Origin: Puccinellia tenuiflora
Lineage: Eukaryota > Streptophyta > Magnoliopsida > Poales > Poaceae
Direction of reading: 5' to 3'
NCBI GenBank assembly: GCA_012064385.1
Contig: QRDG01000601.1
Location: 1,224,065-1,288,064 of the forward strand
DNA length: 64,000 bases
Below the pieces are notes generated by a model, which saw only the letters and a program-made list of their open reading frames with translations, was not told where the DNA came from and did not search any database. A program made the translations under genes and the position numbers. The first letter of the stretch is position 1. Every line of letters starts with the position of its first letter. Shown piece after piece: positions 1 through 6,873 of this stretch.

Positions 1-1977
1 AACATTTCAGGACAGTCAAACAAGGGATACAACGCATGCACGCACTGTTTAGATAAGACTAAAGGTACATATTTGGAAAAATGTAAGAAGGTCGTGTACC
101 TGGGGTGTCGTCAATTTCTTCCAGGCAGTCACCCCGTAAGAAAGAAAGGCAAGCATTTCAATGGTGAGGCATGTCACCGGAAGAAGCCTAAGCTCCCTGA
201 TGGTGATGTTATATTTGGTATGGTCAAGGACATAGAAGTAATCTTTGGAAAGGGTCCTGGCGGACATTCTGTTCCGAAAGACGTCGCTACCGGACACGCG
301 CCCATGTGGAAGAAGAAATCTATATTTTGGGAGCTACCCTATTGGAAAGTCCTAGAGGTCCGGTCTTCAATCGACGTGATGCACGTGACAAAGAATATTT
401 GCGTAAACCTGCTAGGCTTCCTCGGCGTGTATGGGAAGACAAAAGATACACCGGAAGCAAGGGAGGACCAACAGCGTATGAAAGACCCAAACAACAAGCA
501 TACAGATAAAGGGCGTCATTACTTAAGTAGCTACGCTCTTACGAAAGCAGAGAAGGAAATATTTTTTGAGTGCCTGAGCAGTATCAAGGTCCCGGCTGGC
601 TTCTCGTCAAATATAAAGGGAATAATAAATATGGCAGATAAAAAATTCCAAAACCTGAAGTCCCATGATTGCCACGTGATTATGACGCAGTTGCTTCCGA
701 TTGCATTGAGGGGGCTTCTATCGGAAAATGTTCGAGTACCCATTGTGAAGTTATGTGCATTTCTCAATGCAATATCTCAGAAGGTAATCGATCCAGAAAG
801 TCTGACAAGGTTACAGAAGGATGTGGCCCAATGTCTTGTTAGTTTTGAGTTGGTGTTCCCCCCATCATTTTTCAATATTATGACGCATCTCCTGGTTCAC
901 CTAGTCGACGAGATTGCAATTCTCGGTCCTGTATTTCTACACAATATGTTCCCTTTCGAGAGGTTCATGGGAGTCTTGAAGAAATATGTTCATAACCGTG
1001 CTAGGCCAGAAGGAAGCATCTCCAAAGGCTATGGAACAGAGGAGGTCATTGAGTTTTGTGTTGACTTTATTCCTGACATTAAGTCGATTGGTCTTCCTGA
1101 ATCGCGGCATGAGGGGAGACTTAGTGGAAAAGGCACGCTAGGAAAGAAAGCAATGATATGTAGGGACGGGCATTCTTTTACTCAAGCACACTACACAGTT
1201 CTACAAAGTTCCACCTTCGTGGCTCCGTATATCGAGGTACACAAGAATAGTGTACGCTCGAAAAACCCAGGGAAGCCTGACTCCTGGATTAAACAAAAAC
1301 ACATGGAGACTTTCGGCAGTTGGTTGCGATTACATCTCATGAATGACACCGATGTTGGAGATCAACTCTACTTATTGGCCGCGTCACCATCTTCGACTGT
1401 ATTGACTTTCCAAGGGTACGAGATAAATGGGAATACATTTTACACGATTGCCCAAGATAAAAAGAGTACCAACCAAAACAGTGGTGTTCGCTTTGATGCA
1501 ACAGACGAGAATGGACAAAAGGACACATACTATGGTTACATAGAGGAGATATGGGAACTTGACTATGGGCCTACTTTTAAGGTCCCTTTGTTTCGGTGCA
1601 GTTGGGTCAACATGAATGGAGAAGGGGTAAAGGTAGACCAGCTGTACGGAATGACAACAGTGGATCTCAAGAATCTTGCGTACAGAGACGAACCATTCGT
1701 CCTAGCCAATGATGTGGCTCAGGTTTTCTATGTGAAGGACATGAGCTCCAGACCGAAAAAAAGAAAAGATAAGGAAAGAAATACAGCACACGATGATCCA
1801 AAGCGTCACATAGTTCTTTCAGGAAAAAGAAACATCGTGGGAGTCGAGGACAAGACAGACATGTCAGCAGACTATAATAAGTTTGATGAAATTCCGCCAT
1901 TCACAGTGAAAACTGACCCAAGCATCCCGTTACATAATGAAGAAACTCCATGGTTACGGCCGAAGAAGCGATCATGA
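1..1977 (+). CDS. TNP2-like CACTA transposase, C-terminal part
   Basis: An open frame runs from base 1 to the stop at 1975-1977, so the gene begins before the window. It encodes the end of the Transposase_21 (TNP2) core, with the markers SIDVMHVTKNICVNLL and SFELVFPPSFFNIMTHLLVHL. A DUF4218-type region follows (IALRGLLSENVRVPIVKLC to FERFMGVLKKYVHNRARPEG), then a DUF4216-type region (GNTFYTIAQDKKSTNQNSGV to NDVAQVFYVKD) and a basic tail rich in Lys/Arg (SSRPKKRKDKER), a possible nuclear localisation signal. TNP2 proteins are the transposases that cut and join CACTA ends; catalytic residues would lie largely upstream and cannot be judged here. No stop or frameshift is present over about 650 codons, whereas the homologues at 34062-37368 and 50340-55559 are broken. 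Confidence 0.93.
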   Translation, partial: NISGQSNKGYNACTHCLDKTKGTYLEKCKKVVYLGCRQFLPGSHPVRKKGKHFNGEACHRKKPKLPDGDVIFGMVKDIEVIFGKGPGGHSVPKDVATGHAPMWKKKSIFWELPYWKVLEVRSSIDVMHVTKNICVNLLGFLGVYGKTKDTPEAREDQQRMKDPNNKHTDKGRHYLSSYALTKAEKEIFFECLSSIKVPAGFSSNIKGIINMADKKFQNLKSHDCHVIMTQLLPIALRGLLSENVRVPIVKLCAFLNAISQKVIDPESLTRLQKDVAQCLVSFELVFPPSFFNIMTHLLVHLVDEIAILGPVFLHNMFPFERFMGVLKKYVHNRARPEGSISKGYGTEEVIEFCVDFIPDIKSIGLPESRHEGRLSGKGTLGKKAMICRDGHSFTQAHYTVLQSSTFVAPYIEVHKNSVRSKNPGKPDSWIKQKHMETFGSWLRLHLMNDTDVGDQLYLLAASPSSTVLTFQGYEINGNTFYTIAQDKKSTNQNSGVRFDATDENGQKDTYYGYIEEIWELDYGPTFKVPLFRCSWVNMNGEGVKVDQLYGMTTVDLKNLAYRDEPFVLANDVAQVFYVKDMSSRPKKRKDKERNTAHDDPKRHIVLSGKRNIVGVEDKTDMSADYNKFDEIPPFTVKTDPSIPLHNEETPWLRPKKRS

Positions 1978-2290
1978 TCTAAGTATGAGTGTAATAGTAT
2001 ATAAAACAATTTATGTATGAGTGTTCTCAAAACCTTTTTATGTATGAGTGTTGACAAAAACTGGTGAGAAGTTGTGTTTCCAACAGCGTCGTTGTGTTGT
2101 CCTTATTCACCGACCTACAGGAGGTGGCTCCAATGGCTGGCCGACGAACAAGGACAAACACAATAATGGTAGGGAACATGCCAGCGGGTAGGCTAAATCC
2201 AACCATTGGGTTCGGTGGCAAAGGTAGACGCTCGTTGTGTGCCGTTTCGCTGCAGGGACGTCGCTATTTATAGGCGATTAGAAGGTGTAC
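1978..2290 (+). other. TNP2 3' flank without gene
   Basis: This is the region just after the TNP2 stop. A short motif (TTATGTATGAGTGTT-like) occurs three times around 1980-2055. No open frame resembling a known protein is seen. It probably holds the TNP2 3' untranslated region. Confidence 0.5.
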
Positions 2291-2312
2291 CTGTAGATGA
2301 GGTGGGAGTGCA

Positions 2313-2648
2313 GATCCAACAGCTCACAAGCGCTCTAAAGAAACACACCCCTGATCCAACGGCTCACAAGCGCTTGAAAGAAACACACGATCCGTGTGCT
2401 TCTTTAGTCCCGGTTGGTAACACGAACCGGGACGAAAGGGTAGGCCTATAGCGAAAGACCCTTTGGTCCCGGGTGGTGATCCAACGAACCGGTACTAAAG
2501 GCCCTGATCCAACAGCTCACAAGTGCTTGAAAGAAACACACGATCCGTGTGCACACGATCCAACAGCTCACAAGCACTCGAAAGAAACACAACTCTGATC
2601 CAACGGCTCACAAGCGCTCGAAGGAAACACACGATCCGTGTGCTTCTT
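2313..2648 (+). repeat. Array of ~50-bp GATCCAACGGCTCACAAG units upstream of gene A
   Basis: There are five full or partial copies of a unit beginning GATCCAACRGCTCACAAGYG, continuing CTYGAAAGAAACACACGA and ending TCCGTGTGCTTC (starts near 2313, 2352, 2507, 2558 and 2598). Most units contain the inverted repeat CACACG-ATC-CGTGTG. Between units lie TAGTCCCGGTT...AACCGGGAC inverted units of the CACTA subterminal type (about 2405-2500). The array ends only about 40 bases before the TATA box of gene A, so it is placed like an upstream promoter array. Confidence 0.85.
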
Positions 2649-2684
2649 CCACCGCTTCCCGCCTTCGTCTTCACGCAATTTCTC

Positions 2685-2696
2685 ACTATATATATG
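2685..2696 (+). promoter_or_regulatory. TATA box of gene A
   Basis: CTATATATATG follows the sequence TTCTTCCACCGCTT...CAATTTCTCA that also precedes the TATA box of gene B (about 4075). The two upstream regions are near-identical, which supports a functional duplicated promoter. The first suitable ATG is at 2812. Confidence 0.55.
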
Positions 2697-2811
2697 TAGG
2701 CTTGGCCGCCATTGCCATATCACATCTAAACTCACATCTGCAACCTCATCACTCTTCCATTGTAACAAAATTTTGACTTAGGTGTTTTTGACTAAGGTGT
2801 TCTCGGGGACG

Positions 2812-3195
2812 ATGTCCATGTTGGACCAGAGGGGCGATGTGCGGGACTGGGCTCCACCGGGCTGGCACTGGGAGGTGCTACCTTCCGGGACACGCAGCTT
2901 GGTGAGGAATACGGGTGACATCGTCGACCCGGATCTTCTGTGGTGGCCGTCGCGTGGGCCACGCTCGGTGCAGAGGGAGCCGGCCCCCGAGGAGGAGGTA
3001 CGTCGCCGTATCAGGGAGGAGGATGAGCATGTCCGTCGCTACATGTATCTATTGGATAGGCAGTATGATAGTAGGTGGTCGTTTCTTCAGAGGGTTCCTT
3101 CTCATGTGAGCTATGACCCTGTGAGGGTTCCTTCTCTTTGGATTCGCAGTGCCGGCGGCTCAGCACCCCGCGGCTCAGGAACCGGTCGAAGTTAG
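2812..3195 (+). CDS. Gene A: hypothetical CACTA-borne protein, 127 aa
   Basis: This is a single-exon frame from the ATG at 2812 (MSMLDQRGDVRDW) to 3195. The start was chosen as the first ATG after the TATA box. The protein has a Trp/Pro/Gly-rich first half (WAPPGWHWEVLPSG) and an Arg/Glu-rich middle (PAPEEEVRRRIREEDEHVRR) likely to be helical. It has no signal peptide or membrane segment. I do not recognise a family. The 5' flank (repeat array, TATA region, leader ending CATCACTCTTCCA) and a stretch beginning within the frame near its end (GTCGAAGTTAGTTTCAGAGT) are shared with gene B, so A and B occupy two copies of one expression cassette although the encoded proteins show little alignment beyond a shared PPGW/PPGY-type segment. 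It sits inside CACTA-1, between TNP2 and the hairpins. Confidence 0.5.
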   Translation: MSMLDQRGDVRDWAPPGWHWEVLPSGTRSLVRNTGDIVDPDLLWWPSRGPRSVQREPAPEEEVRRRIREEDEHVRRYMYLLDRQYDSRWSFLQRVPSHVSYDPVRVPSLWIRSAGGSAPRGSGTGRS

Positions 3196-3315
3196 TTTCA
3201 GAGTCTGTGATCGCCATTGCAGTTCTCTTGCCTGATGAAGATTGTCCATGGCTACGGCGTAATCCGGAAGCTTGCGCATCCGTCTCGCGTCGTCGTGAGC
3301 AGCAAATCGACCTTC

Positions 3316-3415
3316 GATCCAAACAGCCCCAAGACTTCTCTGATGATCTAACGACCGTCCCAAAAAGTGTTGGGAATGTTGTAGATCATCAGAGAGCCTT
3401 GGAGCTGCTTGGATC
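3316..3415. ncRNA. Hairpin H1 of CACTA-1 (pre-miRNA-like foldback)
   Basis: A 100-base foldback starts GATCCAAACAGCCCCAAG and ends CTTGGAGCTGCTTGGATC. The arms pair over roughly 45 positions with few mismatches, around a small loop next to CCCAA/TTGGG. A homologous hairpin lies at 49949-50039 in CACTA-3, in the same orientation relative to its element. Several differences between them are compensated on the opposite arm (CAGCCCCAAG/CTTGGAGCTG here, CAGCGGCAAG/CTTGCCGCTG there). Transcription and processing are inferred, not shown. Confidence 0.6.
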
Positions 3416-3462
3416 CGACCGAGGGGCATGGCTACCACTTCCTAGATATAGAACAAAACACA

Positions 3463-3545
3463 CGGTTTCACCTGCATACAGCCCAACAGTGGCTCGTGAG
3501 TGCCTGCATATAAAATGCACTGTTGGACGTATGCAGGCGAATCCG
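3463..3545. ncRNA. Hairpin H2 of CACTA-1 (pre-miRNA-like foldback)
   Basis: An 83-base foldback pairs CGGTTTCACCTGCATAC with GTATGCAGGCGAATCCG, and internally CCAACAGTG with CACTGTTGG. Two homologous copies lie in CACTA-3 (50092-50174, also 83 bases, and 50217-50274). The core stem CCCAAC/GTTGGA here becomes CCCTAC/GTAGGG there, a compensatory change. It is preceded by the conserved spacer TAGATATAGAACAAAACACA. Confidence 0.6.
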
Positions 3546-3646
3546 AATGATTTGTATTCGGTCTTTGCCTTCCGGACTAGTTTGACTAGCTTCTTCTCCG
3601 CTGTTGCCGTACTCTTGTTCTTCATCTCCTCCTCGATCATGTTTGG

Positions 3647-3654
3647 TATTTATA
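3647..3654 (-). promoter_or_regulatory. Antisense TATA box next to hairpins H1/H2
   Basis: TATAAATA on the minus strand is preceded (in that direction) by GAAGAGTTGCC. The same pair of motifs occurs at 49845-49865 in CACTA-3, at the same side of its hairpins. This suggests a promoter reading through H2 and then H1 antisense to the transposon genes. Inference from position and conservation only. Confidence 0.4.
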
Positions 3655-3684
3655 GCTAAAAGATCAGGGCAACTCTTCATCTTT

Positions 3685-4036
3685 AGTCCCGGTTGGTAGA
3701 TTGAACCGGGACTAAAGGAGCGTTGGTAACACGAACCGGGACCAAAGGCCCTGATCCAACAGCTCACAAGCGCTCGAAGGAAACACACGATCCGTGTGCT
3801 TCTGATCCAACGGCTCACAAGCGCTCTAAAGAAACACACCCCTGATCCAACGGCTCACAAGCGCTTGAAAGAAACACACGATCCGTGTGCTTCTTTAGTC
3901 CCGGTTGGTAACACGAACCGGGACCAAAGGCCCTGATCCAACAGCTCACAAGCGCTCGAAGGAAACACACGATCCGTGTGCTTCTGATCCAACGGCTCAC
4001 AAGCGCTCGAAAGAAACACACGATCCGTGTGCTTCT
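3685..4036 (+). repeat. Second array of ~50-bp units, upstream of gene B
   Basis: Five units of the same GATCCAACRGCTCACAAGCG repeat (starts near 3752, 3805, 3843, 3934 and 3986) are interspersed with TAGTCCCGGTTGGT/ACCAACCGGGAC-type segments (3685-3750 and 3896-3933). Most contain CACACG-ATC-CGTGTG. The order of full and partial units mirrors the array before gene A, indicating a segmental duplication. Confidence 0.85.
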
Positions 4037-4074
4037 TCCACCGCTTTCCGCCTTCGTCTTCCCGCAATTTCTCA

Positions 4075-4083
4075 CTATATATA
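4075..4083 (+). promoter_or_regulatory. TATA box of gene B
   Basis: CTATATATA lies 40 bases before the ATG at 4123 and directly after the 50-bp repeat array and the shared TTCTTCCACCGCTT segment. It is the counterpart of the gene A TATA box at about 2685. Confidence 0.6.
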
Positions 4084-4122
4084 TCACATCTAAACTCATA
4101 TCTGCAACCTCATCACTCTTCC

Positions 4123-4662
4123 ATGGCTTCCACCGTACTAACCTACCGTCAGGCGGAGGAGCTTTCCGCCTCGAACTACCCCTGCCCGCCCGGCTACCGC
4201 GTCCCCGCCGGCTGGAGGCTGAGCGCCGGAGGCGTGCCGGTCCCTCCTGTCCCTCAAGGTGTGGCGCGCCGGGCGGCCATCACGAACCACTACTACCTCG
4301 AGCTCACACCGGAGCAGCGGATGGATCCGGGCTGGCATCCCGACTACCGCCCGACTTGGGAAGCCTTCTTCATCAATCGGCGTGAGAGGGCGCTCGCCAG
4401 GTACGAGGGGAATGGCCCTCCTCCTTCGGACTTCAACGAGGCCGGCCGTCAGCTGTGGTGGGCTGGCCGGACTCTCCAGGGCGTTATGAACTACATCATG
4501 GCTGGCGATAACCCCCGCCTACGCTACCCTAACATGCAGTCCGGGGGTGCTCACCCGTCGAGGTTCGAGCCACGAGCGCCGTATGAGTACGATGACAGCG
4601 ACGACGACGATGACGGCGACTACGAGTACGAGTATTATAGGCCTAGGCAGGAGTATGACTAA
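4123..4662 (+). CDS. Gene B: hypothetical CACTA-borne acidic-tail protein, 179 aa
   Basis: This is a single-exon frame from ATG 4123 (MASTVLTYRQAEELSASNY) to 4662. The ATG context is TTCCATGGC, good for plants, and it is the first ATG after the TATA box. The protein has a Pro/Gly/Tyr-rich first third (YPCPPGYRVPAGWRLSAGG), a middle with conserved-looking Trp residues (PTWEAFFINRRERALARYEG, RQLWWAGRTLQ), and an extremely acidic tail (DDSDDDDDGDYEYEYY). High GC content and balanced codons contrast with the AT-rich flank and suggest real coding. I do not recognise a domain; a captured host gene or a CACTA accessory protein are both possible. No equivalent is seen in CACTA-2 or CACTA-3 of this window. 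Confidence 0.6.
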   Translation: MASTVLTYRQAEELSASNYPCPPGYRVPAGWRLSAGGVPVPPVPQGVARRAAITNHYYLELTPEQRMDPGWHPDYRPTWEAFFINRRERALARYEGNGPPPSDFNEAGRQLWWAGRTLQGVMNYIMAGDNPRLRYPNMQSGGAHPSRFEPRAPYEYDDSDDDDDGDYEYEYYRPRQEYD

Positions 4663-4799
4663 GATTGTTAGGACAACTGATCCACTGTTGTCATTCTGTA
4701 CCGTATCAAATACACCGTCGAAGTTAGTTTCAGAGTATGTGATCACCATTCCAGTTCTCTTTTATGAGATCCACTGTTGTCATTCTGTACCGTATCCGG

Positions 4800-5280
4800 T
4801 CGATTACCTGAAGGATCCACTGTTGCCATTATGTACTGTTTAGTGAGATATGAATTAAATCAATAGATATGAATTAATTCAATATATATAAATTAATTCA
4901 ATAGATATAAATTAAATAAATAGATAGATTACATTTTTATCAACAATTTGATATATTATGTGCATTTTTCTGATAAACAGATCAAAAGATATTGAATTTA
5001 TAAGTTCAATGAATTAATTAAGTTCACATTCCAAAAAATTTACTTAAATGAATTCACCTCTAATCTTAAAAAAATGACAAAATGGTTAATAGTTTGTATA
5101 GATAGAATAATTATTATAGAAAACAGAAAATGGTTTTGAATTATTTATTCAAATTTAAACACTTTTCATGTTGAAAGTCTTTTCAAATTCGAAACCATTT
5201 GAAATTCATATTCAAACACCTTAATAAGAATAAAAAAGGCGGGAACAACATTCAGAACTGAAAAGTTTGAAATAAAATTG
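4800..5280 (+). repeat. AT-rich unit (single copy of the CACTA-2 165-bp satellite)
   Basis: The very AT-rich sequence contains ATAGATAGATTACATTTTTA, CAATTTGATAT, GCATTTTTCTGATAAACAGA and ATTGAATTTATAAGTT in order. This order is amplified in tandem at about 37600-38460 in CACTA-2 and is present in reverse at about 49370-49500 in CACTA-3. No gene. Confidence 0.65.
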
Positions 5281-5285
5281 AATTT

Positions 5286-5490
5286 TCAGGGCATTGGTCC
5301 CGGTTCATGCCACGAACCGGGACCAAAGGGTATTTTCGCGCGCCTTTTCGGTGCCGGACCTTTCGTCCCGGTTGGTTCCACCAACCGGGACGAAAGGTTA
5401 GGCCTTTGGTCCCGGTTGGTGCCACCAACCGGACCTAAAGACCCTTTGGTCCCGGTTGGTGCCACCAACCGGGACGAAAGGTCTGCCTCC
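5286..5490 (+). repeat. Internal block of CACTA subterminal-type hairpins
   Basis: There are four inverted units, for example GGTCCCGGTTCATG...CACGAACCGGGACC (5292-5329) and CGTCCCGGTTGGTTCCACC (around 5366), of the same kind that sit at the element termini. They lie in the interior, just upstream of the GC-rich leader of the Ulp1-fusion gene. CACTA-2 (38520-38640) and CACTA-3 (48900-49065) have the same block at the same place. Confidence 0.85.
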
Positions 5491-5559
5491 TTTAAAACTG
5501 CTCTGCCTCTTCTTCTTCCCCCAATTCCTCATTTTCGCTAAGGACCAGCGCGCGGAAAT

Positions 5560-6873
5560 TCAATTTCCTGCCGTCAGGCTGCCGAATTTTTCCGTCCGCC
5601 GCGCCGCCGCTCGCCGCTCGCCGTCCGCTCCTCCGGTGCCGCCCTCTCCGCGCTCCTCCACGCGCCCGCGCGCTGTTCCCCTCCGGCCTCCACCGCGCCC
5701 GCGCCGTCCGGCCTCCACCGCGCCCGCACCGTCCGGCCTCCACCGCGCCCGCGCCGCCCTCCGCCTCCACCGCGCCCACGCCGTCCCCTCCAGCGGGCCG
5801 TCCGGCCTCCACCGCGCCCTCGCCGGCCTCCACCATCCCACGCCGTCCCCTCCACCGCGCCCGCGCCGGCCTCCACCGTCGGCCGGTTAGTATAATTTAA
5901 ATTATTAGTTAGTAATTTTTGTTAGTTAGTGCATTAGTAATTTTAGTTAGTTAGTTTTAGATTTAGTTAGTTAGTTTTAGAAAATTTAGGTTGTTATTTT
6001 AGAAAATTTGAAAATGTAGCAAATTTAGCAAAGTTTGAAAATGTAGCAAATTTAGCAAAGTTAATTTAAATTAGTTAGTAATTTAAATTAGTTAGTAATT
6101 TAAATTGTTGAATTTGCTGCTGCTTTTAGGGTTAGTAATTTATTTAGTTAGTTTTAGTTAGTAGAAATTTTTCTAAGGTGGTGTGTAGAGTAGAAATTAG
6201 GTGTGTATATTTTGCTTAGTTGAAATTTTTCTTAGTTGATTTTGCTTAGTTGATTTTGCTTAGTCGACCAAGTGTTAGTAGAAATTTTGCTAAGGTGGTA
6301 GAGTATAAATTAGGTGTGTAGTTTAGGTACATTTTTGTGTTGTTTTTGTAGTGTAGGAAATTTAGTGGTAGGTAATTTAGTGTTAGAAATTTAGTGTTAG
6401 AAATTTAGTGTTAGGAAATTTAGTGTTAGAAATTTATTAGAAATGTTATTAGAAAAATTTGCTAAGTCAATTTGGAATGATTTAGTGGTAGCTGATTTTG
6501 CTGTTCTTAATGCAAGCCGATGATTAGAATAGTCCATTATGCTTGCAAGAAGACTGTCTATAGAACCAAGGGTAAATGCAAGAACAATGCATTTATTTCT
6601 ACTTCGTTCTTATAGGCACTCTTTTTGCTGACTAATGGCTTTGACATATGAGGCTTCAGATGTAAAACCACGTTCCCTATGCTTAGGCTTCATATTTATT
6701 TATGATTTTAGGCTTCATATTTGTATAAATAAATATTTATTTATGATTTTAGGCTTCATATTTGTATAAATATATATTTATTTATGATTTTAGGCTTCAT
6801 ATTATTACTACAAGTTTTCTGAACGACACGGCAGAGACGGCTCCGAAAATAACTTTCGTATTTTGCAGAAACT
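5560..6873 (+). promoter_or_regulatory. GC-rich leader and 5' intron of the Ulp1-fusion gene
   Basis: A GC-rich stretch (5560-5885, with CCACCGCGCCCGCGCC-like repeats) ends at a possible donor (GCCGGTTAGT, near 5886). An AT-rich intron-like stretch with many TTAGTTAGTTTTAG and AAATTTAGTGTTAG tandem motifs follows, up to TTTTGCAG just before ATG 6874. The same arrangement precedes the homologous genes in CACTA-2 (38640-39287) and CACTA-3 (48850-47435). Interpretation as promoter, untranslated exon and leader intron is inference. Open frames here are by-products of the GC-rich repeats. Confidence 0.5.

Noticed and set aside
2313..2648. CRISPR-like array
   Set aside because: Directly repeated units without unique spacers in a plant transposon; spacing is irregular and the inter-unit DNA is itself repetitive.
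5456..5890. Long Pro/Arg/Ala-rich ORFs on both strands
   Set aside because: They come from GC-rich CCACCGCGCCCGCGCC-type repeats in the leader of the Ulp1-fusion gene. They are open in several frames at once and have no domain.
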